Shown here: one piece after another, positions 9,112-17,938 of the stretch
How the letters are laid out: the number at the start of each line of letters is the position of its first letter
Numbering within the stretch: position 1 is the stretch's first letter
NCBI RefSeq assembly: GCF_012516395.1
Contig: NZ_CP051206.1
Location: 2,958,501 to 3,022,500, forward strand
Reading direction: 5' to 3'
DNA: 64,000 nucleotides
From: Dolichospermum flos-aquae CCAP 1403/13F
GTDB lineage: Bacteria > Cyanobacteriota > Cyanobacteriia > Cyanobacteriales > Nostocaceae
The notes under the pieces: generated by a model
What the model saw: only the letters and a program-made list of their open reading frames with translations
The model's database searches: none
What the model was told of the DNA's origin: nothing
Position numbers and translations under genes: made by a program

Positions 9112-10299
9112 ATGAAGATATTAGTGCTGAGTTGGGAATTTCCACCGAGGATAGTTGGGGGAATTGCTCGTCACGTTGCTGAATTGTACCCGGAACTAAT
9201 AAAGTTAGGCCATGACATCCACCTAATCACGCCAGAATTTGGTCCAGCATCCTTGTATGAAGTCGTGGAAGGCATTCATATCCACCGTGTCCCAGTAGCT
9301 CCTAGTAACGATTTTTTCCACTGGGTGGTGAACTTAAATGAGAGTATGGGAGAACATGGCGGCAGGTTATTAAGGGAAAAAGGTCCATTTGATCTGATTC
9401 ATGGCCATGATTGGTTAGTTGGGGATGCAGCGATCGCTCTCAAGCATACCTTTAAAATTCCCCTAATTGCCACAATTCACGCCACAGAACATGGACGCTA
9501 TAACGGTATTCACAATGATACCCAAAACTATATTCATGATAAAGAATATACACTAGCTGATAATGCTTGGCGGGTCATCGTTTGTAGTGAATATATGCGT
9601 CGGGAAATGATCGGAACACTATATATTCCTAGTGATAAAATTGACGTAATTTATAACGGTATTCGCGCAGAAAAGAAAATACATCACAAAGATTTTCATG
9701 CTCAAGATTTTCGGCGACGATTTGCCGCAGATGATGAAAAAATTGTCTATTATCTTGGTCGCATGACCTATGAAAAAGGCGTACCTATATTACTTAATGC
9801 CGCTCCCAAGGTGCTGTGGGAAATGGGAAATAATGTTAAATTTGTCATAATTGGTGGTGGTAATACTGACCATCTTAAACGTCAAGCTTGGGATTTGGGA
9901 ATTTGGCACAAGTGTTACTTTACTGGATTCCTGGCTGATGAATACTTAGATAAATTTCAAACCATCGCTGACTGTGCAGTTTTTCCCAGTCTTTATGAAC
10001 CCTTTGGGATAGTTGCTTTAGAAAGTTTTGCCTCCCGCGTACCAGTCATAGTTTCCGATACTGGTGGTTTTCCTGAAGTAGTTCAACATACAAAAACGGG
10101 AATTACCACCTGGGTAAACAACTCGGACTCTGTGGCTTGGGGAATATTAGAAGTGCTGAAAAACCCAGATTATTGTCAATGGTTGGTAAATAATGCTTAT
10201 GCAGATTTAGAGAAAAGATTTAGCTGGCCAAAATTAGGTAAACAAACAGAAATGGTTTATGAAAGAGTAGTAGAAGAACGAGCAGAAATTGTCTGGTAA
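9112..10299 (+). CDS. glycosyltransferase family 4 protein
   Basis: 395 residues, GT-B fold. The acceptor-side N-terminus reads LVLSWEFPPRIVGGIARHV and the linker VIYNGIR. The nucleotide-sugar domain starts with YYLGRMTYEKGVPILL and carries the retaining-GT4 E-x7-E motif in EPFGIVALESFASRVPVIV, followed by DTGGFPEVV. It transfers a sugar from an NDP- or ADP-sugar, and the substrate cannot be told. It resembles glycogen-synthase-like GT4 enzymes used in cyanobacterial polysaccharide or glycolipid synthesis. It stands alone, 125 bp before the cyanophycinase-like gene. Confidence 0.88.
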   Translation: MKILVLSWEFPPRIVGGIARHVAELYPELIKLGHDIHLITPEFGPASLYEVVEGIHIHRVPVAPSNDFFHWVVNLNESMGEHGGRLLREKGPFDLIHGHDWLVGDAAIALKHTFKIPLIATIHATEHGRYNGIHNDTQNYIHDKEYTLADNAWRVIVCSEYMRREMIGTLYIPSDKIDVIYNGIRAEKKIHHKDFHAQDFRRRFAADDEKIVYYLGRMTYEKGVPILLNAAPKVLWEMGNNVKFVIIGGGNTDHLKRQAWDLGIWHKCYFTGFLADEYLDKFQTIADCAVFPSLYEPFGIVALESFASRVPVIVSDTGGFPEVVQHTKTGITTWVNNSDSVAWGILEVLKNPDYCQWLVNNAYADLEKRFSWPKLGKQTEMVYERVVEERAEIVW

Positions 10300-10424
10300 A
10301 GAGAATTAAAGATTACTCTGATTATTGTCCGTAAAAAAACAGTACAAACCCTGTACGCTAGGAATTTAGCCCTGAGAAATGCGAAAGTTAGAAATGATTG
10401 CTGTTTGCTTGACAAGATTATAAT

Positions 10425-11471
10425 ATGATAAAGGCATTCCTAAGTACATCCAGGCGTTTGCAGAATGCAAAAAACAGCTTGTTGAAGATGGTAAACCGCA
10501 TCCTAGATCGTTTAACAGCCAAGTTAAAACGGTTCTTTGAGGATATCATTGCCGATAGCCAGATTCCCACCTCTGAACCAGCTTATAAACTCCCTAAATT
10601 AGCTGGACCTGTTCATAATTTAGGTGGTGGCGGTCCTGATGTTGATGACGCTATTCAGTGGATGATTAATCAAGTCAGGGGTGGTAGTAACAGCAATACT
10701 AAAGTTAATGTTTTAGTAATTCGTGCTGCTGGTAACGATGATTATAATCAGCTAATTTATAGTATGAGAGGTGTCAAATATGTAGAAACTCTCATCATTC
10801 GTAATCGTCAAGAAGCAAACCGAACCGATATTTTTGATAAAGTCAGAAATGCTGGCGTAATTTTCTTTGCTGGTGGTGATCAATGTGAATATATTCGCCA
10901 CTGGAAAAACACTAAGTTGGAAGTTGCTATTAAGTCGGTTTATGATCAAGGTGGTGCTATTGGTGGTACAAGTGCCGGAGCGATGATTCAAAGTGAATAT
11001 GTTTATGATTCTTGTGCTTGTGAAGATAGTATTGAAACTCATGAAGCCCTTGATGATCCCTACCGGAATATTACCTTTACCTATAACTTTTTCCAGTGGA
11101 AACATTTGCGGGGAACTATCATTGATACCCATTTCGATGAACGCAAAAGAATGGGAAGAATTATGGTTTTTATTGCTAGGCAAATTCAAGATGGTGTATC
11201 GGCAAAAGCGTTAGGGATAGCAATTAGTGAACAAACATCTTTACTAGTTGATAAATATGGTATTGCTAAAGTTACGGGTAAAGGTTCAGCGTATTTTGTT
11301 TTAGGAGATCATCCTCCAGAAACTTGTAAAAAGGGAACTCCTCTCACATATCACGACTACAAAATTTGGCGAGTTCCTAGAGGTGACACTTTCGATTTAA
11401 ATAAATTACCGTCACGAGGTTATTATCTCAGAAGTGTGAAGCGCGGGAAATTTGACTCAGATCCTTATTAA
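10425..11471 (+). CDS. cyanophycinase-like S51 peptidase
   Basis: 348 residues. The nucleophile elbow GGTSAGAMIQS (catalytic Ser of peptidase family S51), the upstream FFAGGDQCEYIRHW and the downstream GTIIDTHFDERKRMGR are those of cyanophycinase, which cuts multi-L-arginyl-poly-aspartate into dipeptides. Differences from classical CphB (~270 aa) are a longer basic N-terminus (about 55 residues) and GGGGPDVDDAIQWM in place of the usual opening. It may therefore be a divergent paralog with another substrate. No cphA lies nearby. The ATG at 10425 is the first in frame. A strong terminator follows. Confidence 0.8.
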   Translation: MIKAFLSTSRRLQNAKNSLLKMVNRILDRLTAKLKRFFEDIIADSQIPTSEPAYKLPKLAGPVHNLGGGGPDVDDAIQWMINQVRGGSNSNTKVNVLVIRAAGNDDYNQLIYSMRGVKYVETLIIRNRQEANRTDIFDKVRNAGVIFFAGGDQCEYIRHWKNTKLEVAIKSVYDQGGAIGGTSAGAMIQSEYVYDSCACEDSIETHEALDDPYRNITFTYNFFQWKHLRGTIIDTHFDERKRMGRIMVFIARQIQDGVSAKALGIAISEQTSLLVDKYGIAKVTGKGSAYFVLGDHPPETCKKGTPLTYHDYKIWRVPRGDTFDLNKLPSRGYYLRSVKRGKFDSDPY

Positions 11472-11501
11472 TTCTATTTCTCTACACAAATCAGCCTCAT
11501 T

Positions 11502-11523
11502 AGCCCACTCAGGTGGGCTTTAT
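11502..11523 (+). terminator. terminator after the cyanophycinase-like gene
   Basis: A 7-bp stem AGCCCAC/GTGGGCT with TCAG loop and a short T-rich tail lies 30 bp after the stop codon. Confidence 0.75.
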
Positions 11524-11615
11524 TGCTAAGGGTGCTATCTTTGTTTCGCGCAAAGACGCTAAGGAGCAAAGACGCAAAGAAGGAAAATAAGGGCTTATAG
11601 AGAAGGGTGAACTAA

Positions 11616-11735
11616 TCATAATTCGCTGACTATGCGAGGAAATTGTTCATCTGCATAAAGACGTACCACAATTTAAGCCGCCTCATTTTTTTGAATTGCT
11701 GTTTCAATTTCTTCTAGATGTGCATTTGCATTTTT
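11616..11735 (-). pseudogene. relic of a DUF433/DUF5615-type toxin-antitoxin pair
   Basis: Two tiny consecutive minus-strand frames remain. The first reads NAHLEEIETAIQKNEAA and stops at 11673-11675, which looks like the C-terminus of a DUF433-type antitoxin. A GTG at 11669 then starts VRLYADEQFPRIVSEL, the classic first residues of DUF5615 PIN-like toxins, and a TGA cuts it at 11616-11618 after 17 residues. Gene order and the 3-bp spacing fit the usual pair. Only the joint survives, so it is inactive. The assignment rests on the LYADEQFP motif. Confidence 0.5.
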
Positions 11736-11785
11736 AAAGAGCTTTTAAAGACTTTTTAAAGATTTTTTAAAGATATTTTAAAGCA
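11733..11785. repeat. phased A/T-tract repeat, likely curved DNA
   Basis: Five tandem copies of a degenerate TTTTTAAAGA unit are spaced about 10-12 bp. Such helical phasing of A/T tracts predicts intrinsic bending. It sits in the 680-bp gap between the cyanophycinase-like gene and the LapA-like gene. The gap also holds a hairpin AGACCC/GGGTCT near 11803-11820 and a 28-codon leftover ending near 12016 (ITKxxDLV-like, no family recognised). Confidence 0.55.
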
Positions 11786-12078
11786 CTCCTCAAGAAATAG
11801 ACCCAAAAAATGAGGGTCTGTTGGTAATGTTCACCTATGTTCCCTTTGGAATTTAATTAAGGTATCCCCATTGGTGACAAGTTAAGGAAAAGGGGAAATT
11901 GTCAAGGGGGTATTTGCAGAGGTCAATAATCATGGGAAACTCAATATAGACAAGCAATTGAGCGAATTAAAACTATCTCTGATTTAGTAACTTGGTTAAA
12001 TCGGCATGAAAATTAATTAAGTGGGTTATCTTTTATCTATTTCTCTTTGCGTCTTTCCGTGAGAAAAACCCAAAATCA

Positions 12079-12143
12079 AGATCCCCGACTTCTTTGATCA
12101 ATTTTGTTATTTATCAAATTGAATTTGTAGAAGTCGGGGATCT
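12079..12143. repeat. AGATCCCCGACTTCT palindromic repeat, copy 1
   Basis: Perfect 15-bp arms (12079-12093 and 12129-12143) enclose a 35-nt AT-rich spacer. Related copies lie at 48861-48893 (3-nt loop) and 53825-53889 (imperfect). It lies just past the stop of the minus-strand LapA-like gene, so it may also end that transcript. Confidence 0.85.
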
Positions 12144-12151
12144 AAAAACTT

Positions 12152-12427
12152 CTAAAAATCTTCATCATCAACAAAAAACTCCGCATCTTCATCTACCCTA
12201 GATTGCGACTCTCCCAACCCCCAGAGAGGTTGCAAAACTGCTGTACCTAACAAACCCACAGCCACACTAAAAGCCAACATCAACCCCAAGGGAATTTGGA
12301 TTGATTGAAAAACCAAAAACCGTAAAGATACAGGAGTAGCATTTTGGACGGAAATAAGAGCGATCGCTACTACCCAAATAGCTATAATTAGTAATATTAA
12401 AAAATTCGCCAATATTTTCAAAATCAT
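12152..12427 (-). CDS. LapA-domain (DUF1049) small membrane protein
   Basis: 91 residues with two transmembrane helices (about 5-27 and 43-66). Between them lies the family pattern SVQNATPVSLRFLVFQ, and IPLGLMLAFSVAVGLLG opens the second helix. The tail is acidic (VDEDAEFFVDDEDF). LapA-domain proteins are inner-membrane proteins linked to lipopolysaccharide assembly in proteobacteria; the cyanobacterial role is unknown. It is 59 bp downstream of the phosphohexomutase gene on the same strand and may be co-transcribed. Confidence 0.8.
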   Translation of the reverse strand: MILKILANFLILLIIAIWVVAIALISVQNATPVSLRFLVFQSIQIPLGLMLAFSVAVGLLGTAVLQPLWGLGESQSRVDEDAEFFVDDEDF

Positions 12428-12486
12428 AACTTTAAATAAAGATAATTCCCCTCCACGAAGAGCGGGGAGGGGTTAGGGGTGGGATT

Positions 12487-13914
12487 TTATCCTAACTTAG
12501 CAATTTCAGCTTCCATGAATTTAGCAATCTGACTAAGTTTTTCTGGTGAGTTAGTTTCCATATACACTCTCACCAAAGGTTCTGTTCCAGAAGGACGCAG
12601 CAACACCCAGCTACCCTCTTCTAAATACAGTTTAATACCATCTTTCCTTCCCACCTCTTTCACCGCAATTCCTGCCACTTCTGAAGGCGGATTTTGGGTA
12701 TAGGAATCAATCACGGCAACCTTATGAGCTTCTGTGAGGTGTAAATCTAAGCGATTGTTATACAAAGGACCATCAGCTTCAGCGATCGCTTCCTGTACCA
12801 ACTGACTTAAAGGCTTACCTTCATAAGCGATCGCCTCAGCTACTAGCATATCTGCTAAAACCCCGTCTTTTTCAGGAATATGGCCAATGATACTTAAACC
12901 ACCGGATTCTTCTCCACCAATCAAAACAGCGGTCTCCCGCATTTTCTCACCAATGTATTTAAAACCTACCGCAGTTTCATAAATTTGCAAGCCATACTTA
13001 GCAGCAAAATTATCTAATAAATGCGTAGTTGCCACAGTTCTAACAATTGCACCGCTCTTACCCTTGTTTTTAATCAAATGCCGTGCTAGAACTAACAACA
13101 CTGTATTGGGAGTGAGAACATTACCTTGTTCATCAACAATACCAAAGCGATCGCTATCACCATCGGTAGCCAAACCCAAATCGGCATGATCAGCTTTCAC
13201 CGCTGCCACCAACTCAACTAACTGTTCCCCTTTGGGTTCAGGCATACCACCACCAAAAAGCACATCTCGCCAATCGTGGAAACTTTCTAATTGACAACCA
13301 CAGTGTTGCAAGACTTCATCTAAATATCCCCGTGAGGTAGAATAAAGGGCATCATACTTGACATTTAAATTTGCACTTTTGATTTTTTCCACATCCAACA
13401 AGGTGTAGATAAAATTCAGATAATCGGGCTTCGGATCAAAAGTAGAAATTGTCCCAGATGGGTTACTTCCAGGTAACTCATCCGATGCTGTTTCTATGTT
13501 GGCGACAATAGTATCAGTAATTTCTGGAGTTGCAGGACCTGCATAATCGGGAATATATTTAATCCCACAATAGGGTGCAGGATTATGACTAGCAGTAAAC
13601 ATCAAAGCCCCTGCGGAGTTGAGCAGACGCGCATTGTAGGCAATTACTGGAGTGGGACAATCCCGATCAGTAATTTTCACATTCCAGCCCAAATCCGCCA
13701 AAACAGCGGCAGATGTCCGGGCAAACTCGTCAGCTAAAAACCGCGTATCGTAGGCAATTAAAACAGGTTTGTCTTTACTATAGGCAGTTTCCAGATAACT
13801 AGCGATTGCCCTGGTTACTTTCCGTACATTGGGAAAAGTAAAATCATCGGCAATAATTCCGCGCCAGCCGTCAGTCCCAAACTTGATTTTACCGGAATTG
13901 CTAGGGTTACTCAT
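12487..13914 (-). CDS. phosphoglucomutase/phosphomannomutase family protein
   Basis: 475 residues, alpha-D-phosphohexomutase superfamily. The four domain signatures are intact: FGTDGWRG at the start, the phosphoserine loop MFTASHNPAPYCGIKY, the metal loop ATDGDSDRFGIVD, the sugar-binding GGEESGG and the C-terminal phosphate-binding RPSGTEPLVRVY. It interconverts hexose 1- and 6-phosphates, supplying glycogen or cell-envelope sugars. Glucose or mannose preference cannot be decided from sequence alone. It is divergent from the nuclease gene at 14037. Confidence 0.92.
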   Translation of the reverse strand: MSNPSNSGKIKFGTDGWRGIIADDFTFPNVRKVTRAIASYLETAYSKDKPVLIAYDTRFLADEFARTSAAVLADLGWNVKITDRDCPTPVIAYNARLLNSAGALMFTASHNPAPYCGIKYIPDYAGPATPEITDTIVANIETASDELPGSNPSGTISTFDPKPDYLNFIYTLLDVEKIKSANLNVKYDALYSTSRGYLDEVLQHCGCQLESFHDWRDVLFGGGMPEPKGEQLVELVAAVKADHADLGLATDGDSDRFGIVDEQGNVLTPNTVLLVLARHLIKNKGKSGAIVRTVATTHLLDNFAAKYGLQIYETAVGFKYIGEKMRETAVLIGGEESGGLSIIGHIPEKDGVLADMLVAEAIAYEGKPLSQLVQEAIAEADGPLYNNRLDLHLTEAHKVAVIDSYTQNPPSEVAGIAVKEVGRKDGIKLYLEEGSWVLLRPSGTEPLVRVYMETNSPEKLSQIAKFMEAEIAKLG

Positions 13915-14036
13915 ATTGCCACTCTCTCCCGTGCATGATTATTGCTATTTACTATTAGGAAGCATCCCGCAAAGCTGTGGAACAGCCACTAAGCCGCAAG
14001 TATCCCCAAAGTAATTTCTCTCACTCTACATGAGCA

Positions 14037-14906
14037 ATGTCAACCCCCGATAGACCCTTTGTTAGTTACCACCTTTGGTCTTTATTTGCCCCCAGCCGGG
14101 GACAGGAACATTGGCATTGCCAAATGAGAAGAGGATTTATCAAAGCGCGACAGCATGAACCCCAAGTTAAAGCTTTATTGACAACAGCTACCCCACCCCA
14201 GCGCATTGGCATTCTTGCCCAAAAAGGCGTATATGAGTTTCATCATCACCTGCATTGGTTAACTCAGGCTGATGGTGTGGAAAAAGTGGCGAGGTTATTG
14301 AGATTGAGTCAAACCCATGAAACAGTTAAATATCGGGTATTACAAATTTTAAGAAAATATCAAAATGCCCCTTTATTATTAGGTAAGCGGATTCTGGAAT
14401 TAACTTCCGGTGATGAAGGTTTTCCTAAACCGATTGTGATTGAAAAACAAGATTATTGCTTTCGGTTATATGCCGCGATGGACTGTATATTTATTGAGTC
14501 TGATAGCACCTTACATATTTTAGATTTTAAAACTGGTAGATCGGCTTTTGACCACAGACAAGCATTAGTTTATTTACTTGCAGCCCGTTATCTTTATCCT
14601 GGTAAACCCGCAGTTGCATCTTTTTATAATTTGGAAGCTGGCAAAAAATCGGAATTAATTACTATTAGTAATAGTGAGTTTAAATCTTTAGAATCTGAGT
14701 TAGCAAATATTGCCCATCAACATCAAGAAGATTTGCAACAATATGAAGCTAAAAATAGTAACTTCAGTCAAATATTTCCCCCAAATCCCGGAAACCATTG
14801 CCGTTTTTGTGCCTTTAGTTCTATCTGTGAATTCGCTGATTTAAAACTACCCAAGTCTTATTCGATGCCAATTACAAAATCTCACCCTTCTCCCACATCT
14901 TCGTGA
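14037..14906 (+). CDS. PD-(D/E)XK nuclease family protein (RecB/Cas4-like)
   Basis: 289 residues. The core AAMDCIFIESDSTLHILDFKTGR (two motifs, D...DxK) is the catalytic strand pair of RecB/Cas4-type nucleases. A Cys cluster at the end (CRFCAFSSICEF) plus an early Cys (HWHCQMRRGF) could hold a 4Fe-4S cluster as in AddB and Cas4. No CRISPR array or cas gene lies in the window, so a repair role is more likely than spacer acquisition. An alternative ATG 7 bp upstream is out of frame. Confidence 0.82.
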   Translation: MSTPDRPFVSYHLWSLFAPSRGQEHWHCQMRRGFIKARQHEPQVKALLTTATPPQRIGILAQKGVYEFHHHLHWLTQADGVEKVARLLRLSQTHETVKYRVLQILRKYQNAPLLLGKRILELTSGDEGFPKPIVIEKQDYCFRLYAAMDCIFIESDSTLHILDFKTGRSAFDHRQALVYLLAARYLYPGKPAVASFYNLEAGKKSELITISNSEFKSLESELANIAHQHQEDLQQYEAKNSNFSQIFPPNPGNHCRFCAFSSICEFADLKLPKSYSMPITKSHPSPTSS

Positions 14907-15097
14907 GTCGTACTTTGGTGATTTGGGCTTTGGCTAGTTGTTGTATGGGACGGTTGGTGATTTGGAGGGTTATGCTACCGGAGAAAAAATTTCTATGCCC
15001 AATTAGAAAATAAACCTTAATTACGGGTATTATATGGTTGAGGCATTTCTTTTATTCATACTGTAAATGCCCATTTTTTAATTTCTGGAGCTATTCA

Positions 15098-15397
15098 ATG
15101 TCAATTTACGTCGGTAATTTGTCCTATCAAGTCGGAGAAGAAGACCTCAAGCAGGTTTTTGCAGAATATGGAACTGTAAAAAAAGCTCAACTACCTATTG
15201 ACCGAGAAACCGGACGTGTCCGGGGTTTTGGCTTTATAGAAATGAGTTCAGATGAAGAAGAAGAAGCAGCAATTGCTGCACTTGATGGTTCTGAATGGAT
15301 GGGACGCAGCTTGAAAGTTAATAAAGCTAAACCCAGAGAAGATCGTGGTGGTGGTGGACGGGGTGGCGACGGTGGCGGCTATTCTCGCCGTTACTAA
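15098..15397 (+). CDS. RRM RNA-binding protein with Gly-rich tail, copy 1
   Basis: 99 residues from the ATG at 15098, preceded by GGAG seven bases upstream. An upstream in-frame start at 15038 is unlikely, because the conserved family begins MSIYVGNL. The single RRM has RNP2 IYVGNL and RNP1 RGFGFIEM, followed by NKAKPRED and a glycine-rich end. These cyanobacterial RNA-binding (Rbp) proteins are usually cold-induced and act on mRNA folding or localisation. It is the first of two tandem copies. Confidence 0.92.
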   Translation: MSIYVGNLSYQVGEEDLKQVFAEYGTVKKAQLPIDRETGRVRGFGFIEMSSDEEEEAAIAALDGSEWMGRSLKVNKAKPREDRGGGGRGGDGGGYSRRY

Positions 15398-15430
15398 GTT
15401 TGAACATCCACAATAAATCATAATTTTATC

Positions 15431-15457
15431 AAGACACACACAATATGTGTCTTTTTT
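15431..15457 (+). terminator. terminator between the two RRM genes
   Basis: An 8-bp stem AAGACACA/TGTGTCTT, 7-nt loop, is followed by a T run. It separates the tandem RRM genes, so each is probably its own transcription unit. Confidence 0.85.
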
Positions 15458-15537
15458 AAGTCCTATGGCGGATTTTATCTCAGTGCTGATATTATAGTTA
15501 AAGAACAAGTCAAATTTTTAGTGTTCGGAGCTATTCA

Positions 15538-15837
15538 ATGTCAATTTACGTCGGCAATTTATCCTATGAGGTTACGGAAAATGACCTAACTGGGGTTTTC
15601 GCAGAATATGGAACCGTGAAGAGAGTCCAACTACCCACTGACCGGGAAACTGGTCGGAAAAGAGGTTTTGCCTTTGTAGAAATGGAAAAAGAGGCAGAAG
15701 AAACAGCCGCAATTGAAGCACTTGACGGTGCTGAATGGATGGGACGTGGGTTAAAAGTTAACAAAGCTAAACCCAAAGAAGATCGTGGTGGTGGTGGACG
15801 TGGTGGATATGGTGGTGGTGGACGCGACCGTTACTAA
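15538..15837 (+). CDS. RRM RNA-binding protein with Gly-rich tail, copy 2
   Basis: 99 residues, about three quarters identical by eye to the copy at 15098. RNP2 is IYVGNL, RNP1 is RGFAFVEM, and the tail is [16 protein letters not shown]. The leader from the ribosome-binding GGAG through the first codons is nearly base-for-base the same in both copies (GGAGCTATTCAATG), which suggests recent duplication or selection on the leader. It is probably cold- or stress-regulated like other Rbp genes. Each copy has its own terminator. Confidence 0.92.
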   Translation: MSIYVGNLSYEVTENDLTGVFAEYGTVKRVQLPTDRETGRKRGFAFVEMEKEAEETAAIEALDGAEWMGRGLKVNKAKPKEDRGGGGRGGYGGGGRDRY

Positions 15838-15873
15838 GTTTTGCCATTAAGACTCTAATTATCATATTTTTAG

Positions 15874-15899
15874 GACAGAGGAAATCTCTGTCTTTTTTT
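15874..15899 (+). terminator. terminator after the second RRM gene
   Basis: A 7-bp stem GACAGAG/CTCTGTC with GAAAT loop and a seven-base T run lies 36 bp after the stop codon. Confidence 0.9.
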
Positions 15900-16058
15900 A
15901 ATCTAAGTAGGTGAACACAATAAAACCAAACTGTGTAAAGAAACGTAAAATCGCCCAAACCCTCTTCACTCTTGCCTCTTGCCTTTTGCCTTGCCATAAC
16001 GACAATTTTCAACGCCAACCTACTTATACAGCACTTTCCGGTGTTATGATGTACTTAT

Positions 16059-16083
16059 GTAGCGGGCAAGATGCCCGCACTAC
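16059..16083. repeat. GCGGGCA small palindrome at the rnc 3' end
   Basis: A 7-bp perfect stem (GCGGGCA/TGCCCGC, AGA loop) with flanking GTA/TAC pairs overlaps the rnc stop codon. It resembles the dispersed GCGGGCAAGATGCCCGC palindromes of cyanobacteria. Confidence 0.7.
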
Positions 16084-16805
16084 AAGAGATCTGTAACAGG
16101 TGTGCTAATTGCTGAATAGGCAACTTTGGCAGCGGCTTGTTCAGCGGCTTTAATGGAGCGTCCTTTGCCTTGTCCTAACATTTTTTCATGTAGCCAAACT
16201 TCAGCAAAGAAGCGTTCATGAGTGCGGTGGGGTTGACTGACTTCCAAAACTCGATATTCTGGGAGAACTTTGAATTGGGCTTGAGTCCATTCTTGCAAAG
16301 CTGCTTTATAATTAAGCCTAGCAGGGTCAAGACGGATTTCTGTGGTTAGCTGTTGGAAATGGGGATCTAACCAAGGACGAATCAGGTTAAGATTGTTGGT
16401 GCTAAGGTAAAGCGCCCCTAGAACGGCTTCAAAAGAATCTGCTAATCGTGATTCTTGGCCAACATGATCAGCGGTGGCACTACCAGCCACTAATAAATAT
16501 AATTCTAAACCATATTCTCTTGCTAGTTGGGCGAGAATGCGATCGCTCACTAAGACTGAACGAATAGCGGCAAAATCACCGACTGAGCAATCAGCATAAT
16601 GTTCCCATAATACCTCAGCCGCCACGAGACGTACCACCGCATCGCCCACAAACTCTAGTTGTTCATAATTGGCGGTATCAGAGACGGTAGGATGAGTGAG
16701 AGCCAAGTCCAATAATTGCCACTTTATCGGTGAATCTAGTGACAAACCAAACTTTTGGACTAAACTTTCAAGCTGCCGTTGACGGCGGGGATAAACGCTG
16801 GACAT
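16080..16805 (-). CDS. rnc: ribonuclease III
   Basis: 241 residues. The catalytic domain carries the signature YEQLEFVGDAVVRLVAAEVL (the E/D metal ligands of the ERLEFLGDS motif) and the second acidic site DSFEAVLGALYL. A double-stranded RNA-binding domain follows from about 155 (NYKAALQEWTQAQF to IKAAEQAAAKVAY). It cleaves double-stranded RNA in rRNA and mRNA processing. Cyanobacteria often have more than one RNase III, so this may not be the only copy. The PARIS-like cassette ends 195 bp upstream on the same strand. Confidence 0.92.
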   Translation of the reverse strand: MSSVYPRRQRQLESLVQKFGLSLDSPIKWQLLDLALTHPTVSDTANYEQLEFVGDAVVRLVAAEVLWEHYADCSVGDFAAIRSVLVSDRILAQLAREYGLELYLLVAGSATADHVGQESRLADSFEAVLGALYLSTNNLNLIRPWLDPHFQQLTTEIRLDPARLNYKAALQEWTQAQFKVLPEYRVLEVSQPHRTHERFFAEVWLHEKMLGQGKGRSIKAAEQAAAKVAYSAISTPVTDLL

Positions 16806-16999
16806 TAGGTAAGTGTGGAAAAAAGGGCTAATAACTATTAACTTAGCATTAAATTATAAAGTATAAATACAAGTCTGTTTTTTGTTTAAAAACTTACTGT
16901 GTTAGCATTTTCATAACTTCAACTAGCTGCGGAATGTAGAATTAGCATAGGATACCATACAATAAAAACATAAAAGAAGAGATAGACTGACATTTATTC

Positions 17000-17938
17000 C
17001 TATTTTATCACTTGCATTAAATAAGCATTCAAACTTTCAGGGGTTTCAGCATAGCCATTAAATGCTGTAAGTGCTTGTTCATTACTAAGGATAGGATTTG
17101 GACTGGTATAGTCATTATTAAAAGTGAAACTTAATTTTTCTTTGATGAATAATTGACTTTTATTGGAGTCTATTAAAATTAATCTTAAAAAGACTAGCAA
17201 AAACCACATTTCATATTTTCCTCTAAAAACTTTACAATGCTTAGAATTAGTAAATTCAGCAATCTTGATATTTAAAATATTTTCTGAAACTTCCAACGCT
17301 TTTGGGAAAGTCTGTTTTATTTTTTCTAAGTCATATTTTGCTGAAACTGACTGTAAAGTTAAATCAATAAAATCCTTTGGAAATTTATCCTCTAAATTTA
17401 CACCTGTTTCTTTTTCTGTTGTATTTCTAATTTCTATCAAACAAGCATACCAAGCATTAAACAAAATTGTGGCTTGATGAAACTCTTCTTGTCTATCTTT
17501 AAAAAGAGTCACACAAACTTGAAAATCTGGATCACTAACCTCTGATAAATGAAATTCGTTTTTGAGTATTTCTTTAAAAACATTTACTGAAACATAAAAA
17601 TTTTCAATTGAATAACAAGGTGTTTCAAATATTGGTGGATTATGAGGTTGTAAAGGTTCATTAAAATCTCTATCAATGAAAAATGCTTTTTTGTATTTAT
17701 CATATTCTCTATGAATAGTAATAAGTCGGTAAACGTCTAATACTTTATCTCGTCCACCGCACATGATTGGGTGATAGTTATCTGTAAAATGCTTAATTCG
17801 TGGAACATAGTAAGCATTATCCTTACCTTCAAAAAAGCAAAATAAACCATCTTTATTTTGTCTTGTATGCAGGGCAAATTCTTGATAGGCAACCTGGGAT
17901 TTATTCCGACTCTGTTTGAGTTTATCTAAGTATGACAT
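17000..17938 (-). CDS. DUF4435 TOPRIM-like effector, AriB-like (PARIS)
   Basis: 312 residues. The N-terminal TOPRIM-type motif CFFEGKDNAYY (E37) and the acidic pair FFIDRDFN (D89, D91) are the expected metal ligands of DUF4435 proteins. In the PARIS anti-phage system the DUF4435 partner AriB is the nuclease effector released by the ATPase AriA; it cleaves host tRNA. The start codon overlaps the ATPase stop (TAATG), so the two are translationally coupled in the order ATPase then DUF4435, as in type I PARIS. The DNA is clearly more AT-rich than neighbouring rnc, fitting transfer. The call rests on domain pairing, not alignment. Confidence 0.7.
   Translation of the reverse strand: MSYLDKLKQSRNKSQVAYQEFALHTRQNKDGLFCFFEGKDNAYYVPRIKHFTDNYHPIMCGGRDKVLDVYRLITIHREYDKYKKAFFIDRDFNEPLQPHNPPIFETPCYSIENFYVSVNVFKEILKNEFHLSEVSDPDFQVCVTLFKDRQEEFHQATILFNAWYACLIEIRNTTEKETGVNLEDKFPKDFIDLTLQSVSAKYDLEKIKQTFPKALEVSENILNIKIAEFTNSKHCKVFRGKYEMWFLLVFLRLILIDSNKSQLFIKEKLSFTFNNDYTSPNPILSNEQALTAFNGYAETPESLNAYLMQVIK

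Noticed and set aside
10409-10426. TTGACA and TATAAT next to the cyanophycinase-like start as a sigma-70 promoter
   Set aside because: The two hexamers are only a few bases apart, far from the ~17-bp spacing required, and the -10 box abuts the start codon.
14037-14906. Cas4
   Set aside because: The nuclease fold and Cys cluster fit, but there is no CRISPR array or other cas gene in the window and the length is larger than typical Cas4.
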